A DNA stretch of 64,000 nt, from positions 280,360 through 344,359 of the forward strand of contig NZ_LDNB01000002.1 of assembly GCF_001026695.1 (NCBI RefSeq), in the 5' to 3' direction. This DNA comes from Neobacillus vireti (lineage in GTDB: Bacteria > Bacillota > Bacilli > Bacillales > Cytobacillaceae). The notes under the pieces were generated by a model. The model saw only the letters and a program-made list of their open reading frames with translations, ran no database searches and had not been told where the DNA came from. Below are positions 16,304-25,600 of the stretch, in pieces; positions within the stretch are counted from its first letter, which is position 1, and each line of letters begins with the position of its first letter. Made by a program: the position numbers and the translations under genes.

Positions 16304-17526
16304 TGAACCGTGTGGCGGCTGTTACCTATCAATTTATTTTAGAACTAATTTTAGGGATGCTTTGTCTATTTTTCGTCTATATCAATAAAAACGAGTTTCC
16401 ACCTCTCCTTTTATTAGCAGTTTTGTGTATCAGCAGTATCATTCCTTTTTCACTGCTCCTTGCAAAATTTCACAATAACGGGAAATGGCTGTATCTTGTA
16501 ACTATATTACCAGTAATGTTATTAATCGGGTTTCAAACCGGGCTGCCACTTTTTTGCGGATTAGGACTAGGCTTGCTTGTTTATTGGCGGGGTATTTCCT
16601 TGTTTAATGATGTTTCAGAACGTCCTGAAGCCCTCTTGCTGCTGCTTTCATTCATAATTGGTTTGGTTGCGATCATTTATTCAGCCATGAGCAAGTATCC
16701 TTTCCAAAGTGAAATCGTCATATTGCTTTTAACACAGCTAGTAATAGTTCTTCTTGGCGGGTTTTTAAGAAAATGGAATTCGATTCAAACAGATAAAGCC
16801 AAGTTTGCCGTTTACTTTTTAAAAGTGATTGCAGCGGTTATGGCGATTGGTGTAATACCGACTGTTTTACTAAAATACATTCAAATGATTTTATTTGCCG
16901 TTTTACATTTCTTTGTCATCCTTTTATCGACAGTGTCGGAACCTCTATTTGGGTTTCTGGAATATCTGTTACGTTTAAACGGGAATGAGGGACGAAAAGC
17001 AAATATAAAAACCGGCACCGGCTTGCCTGATGAGTACCAACCGCCAGCGTACGAAAAGACAGAAACTACTTTGTATATTCTATTAATCGTGGTGGCAGTT
17101 GCATTTATCATCTTTCTGTATAAAAAGAAATTCACAAAGCATGATTTTTCTGTCGCTAATTCAGCAGTTGTTTCTGTTTCAGAAGGTGCGTATGGATCAA
17201 CTAAATCAAACCTTTTCCGACGCAGGATGAAGCCGCCGGAGGATATCATCAGGCGAGAAATATTTGAATTAGAAAAATATGCCGGCAAATTAAAATTAGG
17301 TCGGCTTCCGTTCGAAACGCTAGAAGAATGGTGGCAGCGCATTGGTTTATCAGGATCGTCTGAAGCAACCGCCATCTATGAAAAGGTCCGGTACGGCGAA
17401 GGAACATCATCAATTGAGGAACAAACCATGATGAAAACAGAAATTGTCCAGGTAAAACAGCAATTAAGAGAAATATATAAAACAATGAAGGAAAAATCGA
17501 AATTTAAAGGCAGCGGCGGTATTTAA
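16300..17526 (+). CDS. DUF4129 domain membrane protein
   Basis: This 408-aa protein has about seven hydrophobic segments, then a hydrophilic C-terminal domain. The segment RREIFELEKYAGKLKLGRLPFETLEEWWQR (about residues 313-345) is DUF4129, the part usually found at the C-terminus of transglutaminase-like membrane proteins such as YebA. No periplasmic transglutaminase catalytic triad region is evident, so it appears to be a shorter version holding only the membrane and DUF4129 parts. Third gene of the MoxR operon, followed by a terminator. Confidence 0.8.
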   Translation: MMNRVAAVTYQFILELILGMLCLFFVYINKNEFPPLLLLAVLCISSIIPFSLLLAKFHNNGKWLYLVTILPVMLLIGFQTGLPLFCGLGLGLLVYWRGISLFNDVSERPEALLLLLSFIIGLVAIIYSAMSKYPFQSEIVILLLTQLVIVLLGGFLRKWNSIQTDKAKFAVYFLKVIAAVMAIGVIPTVLLKYIQMILFAVLHFFVILLSTVSEPLFGFLEYLLRLNGNEGRKANIKTGTGLPDEYQPPAYEKTETTLYILLIVVAVAFIIFLYKKKFTKHDFSVANSAVVSVSEGAYGSTKSNLFRRRMKPPEDIIRREIFELEKYAGKLKLGRLPFETLEEWWQRIGLSGSSEATAIYEKVRYGEGTSSIEEQTMMKTEIVQVKQQLREIYKTMKEKSKFKGSGGI

Positions 17527-17554
17527 ATAATATTCATTCATTTAATAAAAGCAG

Positions 17555-17604
17555 AAACCACAAAGACATGATTGGAATTCAGGTGTTTTGTGGTCTTTTT
17601 TTTA
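17555..17604 (+). terminator. Terminator of the MoxR operon
   Basis: ACCACAAA and TTTGTGGT arms with a long loop, followed by eight T residues. Confidence 0.75.
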
Positions 17605-17666
17605 TTTCCGATTCATTAATCTACGCATATTAAATATAAGGGCTTCATAATCGGGAGGAAATCACC

Positions 17667-19340
17667 TTGAATTTTTCAAATTTAAACCGAAAAGAAATTG
17701 TTAATAAATTGAAATGTGAAACATATGACGTACTGGTGATTGGCGGTGGGATTACCGGGGGTGGCATTGCCCTGGATGCCCAGTCTAGAGGAATGAGCAC
17801 TGCACTTGTTGAGATGCAGGATTTTGCCGCCGGAACGTCTAGCAGATCAACGAAACTTGTCCATGGCGGGCTTCGTTATTTAAAACAAATGGAAGTGAAA
17901 ATGGTTGCGGAGGTCGGGAAGGAAAGAGCAATTGTCTACGAAAACGGTCCGCATGTGACCACACCAGAATGGATGCTGCTTCCATTGCACAAGGGAGGGG
18001 CCTTCGGTAAATTCAGTACTTCAATTGGTTTACTCGTTTATGATTTCCTAGCCGGAGTAAAAAAAACCGAACGGCGGACGATGTTATCGATTGAAGAAAC
18101 TTTGGCGAAAGAACCGCTTGTAAAAAGGGCTGGCTTAAAGGGCGGAGGCTATTATGTTGAATATCGAACAGATGACGCGAGGCTGACGATTGAAGTGATC
18201 AAGGCTGCGGTTGAAAAAGGAACAACTGCTAGTAATTATACAAAAGTATTGGAGCTCATCTACGAAAATACAAAAGTGGCTGGTGTTCTTATCGAAGATC
18301 AGTTGACCGGTGAAAGATATGAAATACATGCGAAAAAGGTAGTCAACGCTGCAGGGCCCTGGGTTGATTCAATTCGAGAACTAGATCAATCAAAGCAAGG
18401 GAAAACAATTCAATTATCTAAAGGTGTTCATCTTGTCATTGACCAGTCCCGTTTTCCCTTAAAACAAGCGATTTATTTTGATACACCAGACGGCAGAATG
18501 GTCTTTGCAATCCCTAGAGATGGAAAGGCATACGTAGGAACAACTGACACATTTTATAATGAAGATGCACTAAATCCAAGGATGACGATAAGTGACCGAA
18601 GCTATATAATCAATGCCATCAATTACATGTTCCCTGAAGTGAAAATCAGCGAAAAAGATATAGAATCAGGCTGGGCTGGGGTGCGTCCGCTTATTTATGT
18701 GGAAGGGAAAAAGGCATCTGAAATTTCACGGAAGGATGAAATTTGGGAGTCCAAATCGGGGTTAATAACAATAGCAGGCGGCAAATTAACCGGTTATCGA
18801 AAAATGGCTGAAACGATCGTAAATTTAGTAGCTGCCAAACTTCAGGCAGAGGAAGCAAGAAGCTTCTCACCATGCCAAACCAAGCATTTGCCGATTTCAG
18901 GCGGCAATGTTGGTGGATCAGCAAATTTCCATGCTTTTGTTGCCGAACAAATTAATAAAGGTACAGCTGCAGGATTAAATAAAGCAGAGGCTAAACGGTT
19001 AGCTGCCATCTATGGCTCAAATGTTGAGATTGTTTACGACCTCGTTAAGCAAAATAAAGATGCTGCTGCTAAATCCAAGTTACCGCTCGATTTATTTGCA
19101 CAGTTAATTTATGGAATCGAGCACGAGATGATTGCAACTCCAATTGACTTCTTCAATCGAAGAACTGGTGATATTTTGTTTCATATTCATTTAGTTAAAA
19201 AGTGGAAGAACCAAGTGATTGCATACATGGCGGAAAGACTGGATTGGGCCGAACAAGAAAAGAAAAGATATATTATATCTTTAGAAGAAGCCATTCTCGC
19301 TACAATTATTCCTGTGGATGAAAAAAATGAATATTTTTGA
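17667..19340 (+). CDS. glpD: Aerobic glycerol-3-phosphate dehydrogenase
   Basis: GlpD oxidises glycerol-3-phosphate to dihydroxyacetone phosphate and passes electrons to menaquinone at the membrane. The 557-aa protein has the FAD Rossmann motif [17 protein letters not shown] (about residues 22-38), [15 protein letters not shown], and the C-terminal [10 protein letters not shown] and helical domain of GlpD. It begins at TTG 17667, with GGGAGG 9 bases upstream. It is alone, without glpF or glpK beside it. I saw no GlpP-type antiterminator hairpin in the 140-bp leader, so its regulation may differ from B. subtilis. Confidence 0.95.
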   Translation: MNFSNLNRKEIVNKLKCETYDVLVIGGGITGGGIALDAQSRGMSTALVEMQDFAAGTSSRSTKLVHGGLRYLKQMEVKMVAEVGKERAIVYENGPHVTTPEWMLLPLHKGGAFGKFSTSIGLLVYDFLAGVKKTERRTMLSIEETLAKEPLVKRAGLKGGGYYVEYRTDDARLTIEVIKAAVEKGTTASNYTKVLELIYENTKVAGVLIEDQLTGERYEIHAKKVVNAAGPWVDSIRELDQSKQGKTIQLSKGVHLVIDQSRFPLKQAIYFDTPDGRMVFAIPRDGKAYVGTTDTFYNEDALNPRMTISDRSYIINAINYMFPEVKISEKDIESGWAGVRPLIYVEGKKASEISRKDEIWESKSGLITIAGGKLTGYRKMAETIVNLVAAKLQAEEARSFSPCQTKHLPISGGNVGGSANFHAFVAEQINKGTAAGLNKAEAKRLAAIYGSNVEIVYDLVKQNKDAAAKSKLPLDLFAQLIYGIEHEMIATPIDFFNRRTGDILFHIHLVKKWKNQVIAYMAERLDWAEQEKKRYIISLEEAILATIIPVDEKNEYF

Positions 19341-19526
19341 CGGTTTTGTGAACATTTGCGAATCATGAGTATTTCAGTTGTTTGAAAATCATGAAAATGC
19401 TATTCTAGCATTTGTATATAAGATAAACATAATCATAGGGTGAAAAAACAATACATGATTGGTTTCCTTTTGGTAAAAATACGAAATGGATTCCCCTTTT
19501 ATTTCTTTACCCTACTATTGATTTAG

Positions 19527-19555
19527 TTGACTAAATGAGAAGAAATGTTTATTTT
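19527..19555 (+). promoter_or_regulatory. Candidate sigma-A promoter of ptsHI
   Basis: TTGACT (19527-19532) and TATTTT (19550-19555) are separated by 17 bp, about 50 bp before ptsH. Since ptsG is not upstream, the operon needs its own promoter. Confidence 0.55.
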
Positions 19556-19605
19556 TAATGGAGAAAGTAAAATTTTTAGATAAATATTAAAGGAGTTTGA
19601 TTAAC

Positions 19606-19872
19606 ATGGCAGAAAAGCAATTTAAAGTAATCGCAGATACCGGAATTCATGCAAGACCAGCAACTTTATTGGTACAAACAGCAAGTAAATTTGATTCAGA
19701 AATTACCTTAGAATATAAAGGGAAAAAAGTGAATTTAAAATCAATTATGGGTGTTATGTCACTTGGGATTGGCCAGGGAGCAGACATTAAGATTGCTGCT
19801 GAAGGCAGCGATGCTGAACATGCACTAAGCAGCCTTGAAGAAACATTGAAAAAAGAAAGTTTGGCTGAATAA
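19606..19872 (+). CDS. ptsH: HPr, phosphocarrier protein of the PTS
   Basis: HPr relays phosphate from enzyme I to the sugar-specific EII proteins and, when phosphorylated on serine, is the CcpA co-repressor. The 88-aa product has the catalytic His15 in GIHARPA and regulatory Ser46 in [14 protein letters not shown] 19606 follows AAGGAG; an upstream in-frame TTG at 19597 lies too close to that site. It is directly coupled to ptsI (TAATG overlap). Unlike B. subtilis, no ptsG precedes it. Confidence 0.97.
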   Translation: MAEKQFKVIADTGIHARPATLLVQTASKFDSEITLEYKGKKVNLKSIMGVMSLGIGQGADIKIAAEGSDAEHALSSLEETLKKESLAE

Positions 19873-21587
19873 TGACTTTTTTATCTGGAATAGCCGCTTC
19901 AAATGGGATTGCGATTGCGAAAGCATACCGTTTAGTTGAACCGGATCTCTCTTTTGAACAAACAAAAATTGATGATGCTGCCCAAGAGGTTGATCGTTTC
20001 CGTCAAGCAATGAACAAATCCAAAGCGGAACTAGAAGTCATTCGTGACCGGGCTAAGATCGACCTTGGAGAGGACAAGGCTGCCATTTTTGAAGCACATC
20101 TACTTGTACTTAGTGATCCGGAATTAAACACACCGATTGAAGATAAGATAACTTCTGATCATGTGAATGCAGAATCAGCCCTAAAAGAAACGGCTGACAT
20201 GTTTGTAATGATGTTTGAACAAATGGATAATGAATATATGAAAGAACGAGCAGCTGATATCCGTGATGTGACAAAGCGGGTTCTTTCTCATTTATTAGGA
20301 GTTCAAGTAGTGAATCCAAGTATGATTGCCGAAGAAGTGATAATTGTGGCGGAAGATTTAACCCCTTCTGATACAGCACAATTGAACCGGCAATTTGTTA
20401 AAGGTTTCACGACGAACATCGGCGGACGGACATCCCATTCAGCGATTATGGCACGTTCATTGGAAATTCCTGCTGTTGTTGGTACGAAAACAGCAACAGA
20501 AGCCATTAACAATGGAGATTTAGTGATTGTCGATGGGCTGAAGGGTGAAGTTCATATTAATCCAACACCTGAACTAGTAAATCAATATCGAAAAATTCAC
20601 GATGAATATGAAGTTCAGAAAGCGGAATGGGCAAAGTTAGTCAATGAACCATCTGTATCTTCTGATAACCACCATGTTGAATTGGTTGCCAATATCGGTA
20701 CTCCCAATGACTTAAAAGGAGTTGTCGCTAACGGCGGGGAAGGTGTCGGACTTTATAGGACCGAATTCCTTTACATGGGACGCGATCAGCTTCCAACCGA
20801 GGATGAACAGTTTGAAGCTTACAAAGCAGTCCTTGAAGGAATGGCAGGCAAACCAGTTGTTGTTCGGACCTTGGATATTGGCGGCGATAAAGAGCTGCCC
20901 TACCTGGAATTGCCAAAGGAAATGAATCCTTTTCTTGGCTTCCGCGCTATTCGCTTGTGTTTAGAAGAGCAAGGGATATTCCGTACCCAGCTTCGCGCTT
21001 TATTACGGGCAAGCACCTATGGAAATCTCAAAATCATGTTCCCGATGATTGCAACGCTGGATGAATTCCGAGCTGCTAAAGCGATTCTTGAGGAAGAAAA
21101 GCAAAAGCTTCTTTCTGAAGGGCAAAAGGTTGCCGATTCAATTGAACTTGGAATCATGGTGGAAATTCCATCAACCGCTGTTTTAGCTGACCAATTTGCA
21201 AAAGAGGTTGACTTCTTTAGCATCGGAACAAATGATTTAATTCAATATACGATGGCAGCAGACCGGATGAATCAGCGTGTCTCTTATCTATATCAGCCAT
21301 ATAGCCCATCTATTTTACGCTTAGTAAAAATGGTCATTGACGCATCACATGCAGAAGGAAAATGGACAGGTATGTGCGGCGAAATGGCCGGTGATGAAAC
21401 TGCGATTCCGATTCTTCTTGGCCTTGGCCTTGATGAGTTTTCTATGAGTGCCACTTCGATTCTAAAGGCCCGCTCCTTAATTAGGAACTTGAAAAAGTCT
21501 GACATGGAGAAACTCGCACAAGAGGTCCTAAATATGCAGACAACTTCACAGGTTATCGAAGCAGTTAATTTTGCAACGAAAAAATAA
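19872..21587 (+). CDS. ptsI: PTS enzyme I (phosphoenolpyruvate-protein phosphotransferase)
   Basis: Enzyme I takes phosphate from PEP and passes it to HPr. The 571-aa protein has the phospho-histidine His189 in [13 protein letters not shown], and the C-terminal PEP-binding TIM barrel with [31 protein letters not shown] and the active-site cysteine in [11 protein letters not shown]. Length and residue numbering match Bacillus enzyme I. It overlaps the ptsH stop codon by one base and ends the operon. Confidence 0.97.
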   Translation: MTFLSGIAASNGIAIAKAYRLVEPDLSFEQTKIDDAAQEVDRFRQAMNKSKAELEVIRDRAKIDLGEDKAAIFEAHLLVLSDPELNTPIEDKITSDHVNAESALKETADMFVMMFEQMDNEYMKERAADIRDVTKRVLSHLLGVQVVNPSMIAEEVIIVAEDLTPSDTAQLNRQFVKGFTTNIGGRTSHSAIMARSLEIPAVVGTKTATEAINNGDLVIVDGLKGEVHINPTPELVNQYRKIHDEYEVQKAEWAKLVNEPSVSSDNHHVELVANIGTPNDLKGVVANGGEGVGLYRTEFLYMGRDQLPTEDEQFEAYKAVLEGMAGKPVVVRTLDIGGDKELPYLELPKEMNPFLGFRAIRLCLEEQGIFRTQLRALLRASTYGNLKIMFPMIATLDEFRAAKAILEEEKQKLLSEGQKVADSIELGIMVEIPSTAVLADQFAKEVDFFSIGTNDLIQYTMAADRMNQRVSYLYQPYSPSILRLVKMVIDASHAEGKWTGMCGEMAGDETAIPILLGLGLDEFSMSATSILKARSLIRNLKKSDMEKLAQEVLNMQTTSQVIEAVNFATKK

Positions 21588-21593
21588 ATTATT

Positions 21594-21633
21594 AAAAGGA
21601 TCAACAATGTCAAAAATGTTGGTCCTTTTTTTA
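21594..21633 (+). terminator. Terminator of ptsHI
   Basis: AAAAGGATCAACA and TGTTGGTCCTTTT form a 13-bp stem followed by T residues. Confidence 0.85.
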
Positions 21634-21706
21634 TGCCTTTTCCAAGTGTTTCCTTTCATTATCTTGTATAATTAAGGTAAGGACCAATAAGGAGGAAAAA
21701 GAAACT

Positions 21707-21784
21707 ATGGATTTGAAATTAACTGGTAAAATTGCACTTGTTGTTGCTTCTAGCCGCGGGTTAATGTTTGCTATGTCTGGATGA
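21707..21784 (+). pseudogene. N-terminal remnant of a short-chain dehydrogenase (SDR) gene
   Basis: A 25-codon reading frame with an intact AAGGAGG ribosome site reads MDLKLTGKIALVVASSRGL and then loses similarity and stops at TGA. This is the beginning of an SDR oxidoreductase of the 3-oxoacyl-ACP reductase class: strand, then the TGxxxGxG-like nucleotide-binding turn. Nothing resembling the remaining 220 or more codons follows; the next 100 bases are AT-rich and noncoding. It looks like the remnant of a deletion, although a short peptide could still be made. Confidence 0.6.
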
Positions 21785-21885
21785 TTAAAACCATTTAACT
21801 ATCTATATTTTTCCTTAATTAACCTTTCTTTACGTTTATCACCAATGTATTTTGGCCATGGTAAAAATATAAGGGAGTGTTATAA

Positions 21886-22359
21886 ATGCGAAGTAATATT
21901 CGAGTCGTAAAGGTTTTAGTTTTAGGTATTTTTTGTTTCTTCTTTCTGAGCGGATGTGGAATGCTATTTTCCAATGAGTTGATTGTAAATCGATATGCAG
22001 ATGCCCTGCTCACAAAAAATAATGAGCTCCAATTCCGCTTTCGTATTAACAATGAGATCCTTGATGGGGATCAATTATATAAAGTGAAAGTAAGCATCCA
22101 CGATGAAAGGCTTGCTGCGGCAATTGGTAAACGGGAAATTGTCTATGGCGAGGACCAAGTATTGGACGGTGAATATTTAGAAGTTAAAGGAAAACGCGAG
22201 AAATATATTTTTATGGACCCAATTCCATTAAAGAAAGATTTACATATTGATGAGCTCAGAAACATGATTGAGCAGGACCAGGCCGTTTCTATCGAAGTGT
22301 TTAATAATGAAGAGGTATTTGGCCGTGTCTTCTTAACAAACTTTTCTTCCGAACTATAA
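21886..22359 (+). CDS. Putative lipoprotein, 157 aa
   Basis: The N-terminus is a lipoprotein signal peptide: basic MRSNIRVVK, hydrophobic VLVLGIFCFFF, then lipobox LSGC, so the mature protein would be anchored to the outer face of the membrane by a lipidated cysteine. The mature part is mixed charged and beta-like (ELQFRFRINNEILDGDQLYKVKVSIHDE) without a motif I recognise. It is monocistronic, between the SDR remnant and ykwC. Function unknown. Confidence 0.75.
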   Translation: MRSNIRVVKVLVLGIFCFFFLSGCGMLFSNELIVNRYADALLTKNNELQFRFRINNEILDGDQLYKVKVSIHDERLAAAIGKREIVYGEDQVLDGEYLEVKGKREKYIFMDPIPLKKDLHIDELRNMIEQDQAVSIEVFNNEEVFGRVFLTNFSSEL

Positions 22360-22423
22360 AAGCGGTTTATTTTTGATTATTTTGGGTACCATTAATATGT
22401 GCATAAATTTGGAGATGGAGCAC

Positions 22424-22459
22424 GAAAGCCGGGACGACTGGGACGTTCCGGCTTTTTTT
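22424..22459 (+). terminator. Terminator upstream of ykwC
   Basis: AAAGCCGGGACG and CGTTCCGGCTTT pair (one G-T) and are followed by T residues; it probably ends the lipoprotein transcript. Confidence 0.75.
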
Positions 22460-22521
22460 ATTCCTAAAAAAAAATGATAGTGCTAAAATAAAAGAAAATA
22501 CCTATGAGGGGATAGATTCAT

Positions 22522-23400
22522 TTGTTTACTCCAAAAAATACGGTTATTGGTTTTATTGGAATCGGTGTGATGGGGAAAAGTATGGCGGGGCATTTGCTAA
22601 ATGCCGGCTATCCTTTAGTTGTTTATTCACGAACAAAAGAAAAAGTGGCAGAATTGTTGGAGAAAGGGGCCGAGTGGGTCGAAACGCCAAAGGAAGTGGC
22701 GGAAAAGGCTTCCGTTATTTTTACAATGGTCGGTTACCCGAAGGATGTAGAAGAAATCTATTTAGGTGAAAATGGGTTAATTCAAAATGCGAGAGAGGGG
22801 GATTATTTAATTGATATGACAACCTCTGCACCATCACTCGCTGTGAAAATCTACGAACAGGCGAAAAAGAGTGGGATTCAGGTAATTGATGCACCAGTTT
22901 CTGGCGGGGATGTGGGGGCAAGGGAAGCAAAGCTCTCCATTATGGTTGGCGGCGAAGAAGCTGCTTTTGCGGCAGTTCATCCTCTACTTGAGCTGCTAGG
23001 AACGAATATCGTTTACCAAGGAGAGCCGGGAGCAGGGCAGCATACGAAAATGTCTAATCAAATCGCGATTGCTTCCAATATGATTGGTGTCTGTGAAGCC
23101 ATCATTTATGCCGAAAAAGCTGGTCTTAATCCGGAAAATGTCTTGAAAAGTATTACAACGGGGGCCGCCGGAAGCTGGTCATTAAACAATCTCGCCCCAA
23201 GGATGCTCCAGGGGAATTTTGAACCGGGCTTCTACATAAAGCATTTTATTAAAGATATGAAAATTGCCTTAGACGAGGCTGAACAAATGGATATGGAGGT
23301 ACCTGGGTTAGCATTGGCGAAGTCGCTTTATGATCAATTAGTAGAACGAGGGGAAGAAAACAGCGGCACCCAGGCCCTTTATAAATATTGGAATTACTAA
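22522..23400 (+). CDS. ykwC: NAD(P)-dependent beta-hydroxyacid dehydrogenase (YkwC-like)
   Basis: This 292-aa enzyme belongs to the 3-hydroxyisobutyrate/6-phosphogluconate dehydrogenase-like family. The N-terminal dinucleotide motif is GFIGIGVMGKSMAGHLL (about residues 10-26), the substrate motif is IDAPVSGGDVGAREAKLSIMVGG (about 121-143), and the catalytic lysine lies in GAGQHTKMSNQ (about 170). It reduces or oxidises a small beta-hydroxy acid in the cytosol; the precise substrate is unknown. Translation starts at TTG 22522, with GAGGGG 10 bases upstream. Confidence 0.85.
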   Translation: MFTPKNTVIGFIGIGVMGKSMAGHLLNAGYPLVVYSRTKEKVAELLEKGAEWVETPKEVAEKASVIFTMVGYPKDVEEIYLGENGLIQNAREGDYLIDMTTSAPSLAVKIYEQAKKSGIQVIDAPVSGGDVGAREAKLSIMVGGEEAAFAAVHPLLELLGTNIVYQGEPGAGQHTKMSNQIAIASNMIGVCEAIIYAEKAGLNPENVLKSITTGAAGSWSLNNLAPRMLQGNFEPGFYIKHFIKDMKIALDEAEQMDMEVPGLALAKSLYDQLVERGEENSGTQALYKYWNY

Positions 23401-23471
23401 ATTGGCAATGAATAATTTCCACCTGCCTTCAAGAAACTATGATGGAAGCTTGAAGATAGGAGGAGTTTTAA

Positions 23472-23651
23472 ATGGCAAAACGGACAAAGAAGAATGATGC
23501 TAAACAAAAGAATAAAAAGGGCTTTGATTCTGCTGTTTTAAATGAAGAGTTTGCCCATGAAATGGGTTCGGCCGCTGCCAATCAAATTCATAAGGACAAG
23601 GCTAAAAAGGAAAAGGCATCAAAGAATAATGGGAAATATAAGGGACAATAA
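23472..23651 (+). CDS. Small lysine-rich protein, 59 aa
   Basis: A 59-codon ORF with a strong ribosome site (AGGAGGAG, about 7 bases before the ATG) encodes a hydrophilic, very basic protein: MAKRTKKNDAKQKNKKG at the N-terminus, then a short conserved-looking NEEFAHEMGSAAANQIH, then a Lys-rich tail. The central NEEFA segment is reminiscent of small acid-soluble spore proteins, but I cannot place it in a named SASP family. It is followed by a bidirectional terminator. Confidence 0.65.
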   Translation: MAKRTKKNDAKQKNKKGFDSAVLNEEFAHEMGSAAANQIHKDKAKKEKASKNNGKYKGQ

Positions 23652-23652
23652 A

Positions 23653-23689
23653 GATAACCCTCACTTTTTAAGTGAGGGTTATCTTTTTC
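23653..23689. terminator. Bidirectional terminator
   Basis: GATAACCCTCACTT and AAGTGAGGGTTATC form a perfect 14-bp stem with a 3-base loop, between convergent genes; it overlaps the 3' end of patA. Confidence 0.9.
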
Positions 23690-24837
23690 TCATTGCTCAA
23701 AAACTGCTCCATTCGATCTAGGCCTTGCTTTAAAGTTTCCATGGAACAGGCAAAGGATAACCGGAAATAGCCTTCGCCATAATCGGAAAATGCACTGCCT
23801 GGAACAACCGCTACCTTTGCTTTCTGAACGAGGGTAAGGGCGAAGTCGAAGCTGTTTAACGGGACACTGGAGGGGATTTTGACAAAGAAATAAAACGCCC
23901 CATCTGGTTTGACGACTGCAAGTCCCATTGAAATTAACCGTTGATAAACATATTCTCGTCTGGCCAGATATTCCTTTTTCATGGTAATAGCGTCATCCAT
24001 TCCTGCAGTTAGAGCCTCATACGCTGCCTTTTGGGCAATGGAATTGGCACAGGATACATTGTATTGGTGAACCTTTAAAATGTGCTTAGCAATGTTTTCG
24101 GGAGCAAATAAAAAACCAATTCTCCAGCCCGTCATGGAATGGGACTTGGATAACCCGTTAATTACAATCGTTTTTTCTTTTAAAAAGCTGGCGATTGATT
24201 TATGAGGCTTGTCAAAGGTAAGCTCACTATAGATTTCGTCTGCTAAGATAAAAATATCTTTATCCCTAAAAAACGCGGCCATTTCTCTCAGTTCTACTTC
24301 TGAAAGGCTTACTCCGGTCGGATTCGATGGGTATGGAAGGACAATACACCGGGTTTTTTCTGTGATATATGGTTTTATTAACTCTAAAGTAAAGCGAAAA
24401 TGATTTGCGCGAATATCAACATGTACGGGGATGGCGCCCATCATCCGGATAATCGGTTCATATCCGGGATAAATCGGTCCGGGCAGGATGACTTCTGCCC
24501 CCTCTGTTAAAATCGTACGAAAGGCAATATCAATTGCTTCGCTTGCCCCCATGGTCACAATCACTTCTGATTCAGGTTTATAGTGTAAATCATATTTTTT
24601 TTCAACAAAATCACATGCTGCCTTTCTTAATTCAATTGTACCGGCATTATGGGTATAGGAAGTAAAATCCTCCTTTATTGCCTCGATACCCGCCAATTTT
24701 ACATGCTCTGGGGTAGGGAAATCAGGCTGCCCAATTGTAAATGAAATCAAGTCCTCCATATGGGAAACTAGATTAAAAAACTTCCGAATTCCAGAAATTT
24801 CGATGTTTTTTACGCGCTGATTAATCAAATGTTCCAA
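23668..24837 (-). CDS. patA: PLP-dependent aminotransferase PatA
   Basis: This 389-aa fold-type I aminotransferase matches B. subtilis PatA (aminotransferase A), implicated in aromatic and DAP-pathway amino acid transamination. Visible signatures: GASEAID, YPSNPTGVSLS, ADEIYSEL and the PLP lysine in NGLSKSHSMTGWRIGF (about residue 233), ending with a FRLSFACS arginine region. Translation begins at TTG 24837, preceded by GGAAGGATG. Monocistronic. Confidence 0.88.
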   Translation of the reverse strand: MEHLINQRVKNIEISGIRKFFNLVSHMEDLISFTIGQPDFPTPEHVKLAGIEAIKEDFTSYTHNAGTIELRKAACDFVEKKYDLHYKPESEVIVTMGASEAIDIAFRTILTEGAEVILPGPIYPGYEPIIRMMGAIPVHVDIRANHFRFTLELIKPYITEKTRCIVLPYPSNPTGVSLSEVELREMAAFFRDKDIFILADEIYSELTFDKPHKSIASFLKEKTIVINGLSKSHSMTGWRIGFLFAPENIAKHILKVHQYNVSCANSIAQKAAYEALTAGMDDAITMKKEYLARREYVYQRLISMGLAVVKPDGAFYFFVKIPSSVPLNSFDFALTLVQKAKVAVVPGSAFSDYGEGYFRLSFACSMETLKQGLDRMEQFLSNEKKITLT

Positions 24838-25043
24838 TATTGTTCATCCTTCCGTATCAGGAATAATCTAGATTTAGAATATATTGATTATAGACTATTT
24901 TCCACTCAAGGTTCTACATTTCTAGTAAAGGCTTAACAGAAATTATTGGATCATTTATTAAAATATTTTAAAAAAAGAATAAATGAACTGCTTCTAATGA
25001 TATACTTAAATTGAAATTTTCAATTTTATTTTGGAGGAATTAA

Positions 25044-25556
25044 ATGGAACCCTATTCTTTAGAAAAACAGCCAGTAAAGCAAGTAAAGTTCGCTGGATTT
25101 TGGATTCGTTTTGCCGCCTATTTGCTAGACTCAATCATTATCTCAATCCCTCTAACAATCATTATGATTGTGATTATGGTTTTTGGGTTCGGCACAATGG
25201 ATGTATTTGCAGATCCGGCAGCCTTGGAAAACGAGGTTATTACAGACCAGCAAGCAATCTCGTTACTGTTTTTGTCCCTGCTGATGATACTAATAGGTTT
25301 GATTGGCAGCACTGCTTATTATGCGGGCATGCACGCATCAAAATGGCAGGCAACTGTTGGGAAAAAACTGTTGAAGCTGAAAGTAACGGACCTGCAAGGG
25401 AACCGAATTTCTTTTTGGCGCGCATTTGGACGGTTACTGGCAATGAGTTTTTTATCGGGAATATTTTATATTGGCTATATCATGGCAGCTTTTACCGAAA
25501 AGAAACAATCATTACATGATCTAATTGCCGGAACAGTCGTTGTTGAAGATAATTAA
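25044..25556 (+). CDS. RDD-family membrane protein
   Basis: This 170-aa protein has three or four hydrophobic segments and the RDD-family pattern: the first segment FWIRFAAYLLDSIIISIP carries the Arg...Asp pair, and the C-terminal half has KLLKLKVTDLQGNRISFWRAFGR and LHDLIAGTVVV. RDD proteins are small membrane proteins, some linked to sodium/proton transport. ATG 25044 follows GGAGGAA. A longer overlapping frame starting at 25031 is a shadow. Confidence 0.85.
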   Translation: MEPYSLEKQPVKQVKFAGFWIRFAAYLLDSIIISIPLTIIMIVIMVFGFGTMDVFADPAALENEVITDQQAISLLFLSLLMILIGLIGSTAYYAGMHASKWQATVGKKLLKLKVTDLQGNRISFWRAFGRLLAMSFLSGIFYIGYIMAAFTEKKQSLHDLIAGTVVVEDN

Positions 25557-25561
25557 TAAAC

Positions 25562-25593
25562 AAAAAAGCCAGATCAGCATCCTGGCTTTTTTT
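25562..25593. terminator. Bidirectional terminator
   Basis: AAAAAGCCAG and CTGGCTTTTTTT form a hairpin between the RDD gene and convergent ykyB. Confidence 0.85.
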
Positions 25594-25600
25594 GCATTTA

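Noticed and set aside
17527-17666. GlpP-type antiterminator before glpD
   Set aside because: The leader is short and the only hairpin belongs to the upstream operon terminator; no anti-terminator alternative was found.
19394-19416. Terminator after glpD
   Set aside because: AAATGCT/AGCATTT is a weak 7-bp AT-rich hairpin without a T tract.
23472-23651. Named small acid-soluble spore protein
   Set aside because: The NEEFA segment is suggestive, but the sequence does not fit any SASP family I can name, so only a neutral description is given.
25031-25519. 162-aa ORF overlapping the RDD gene
   Set aside because: Different frame over the same DNA; the RDD frame at 25044 has the ribosome site and family motifs.
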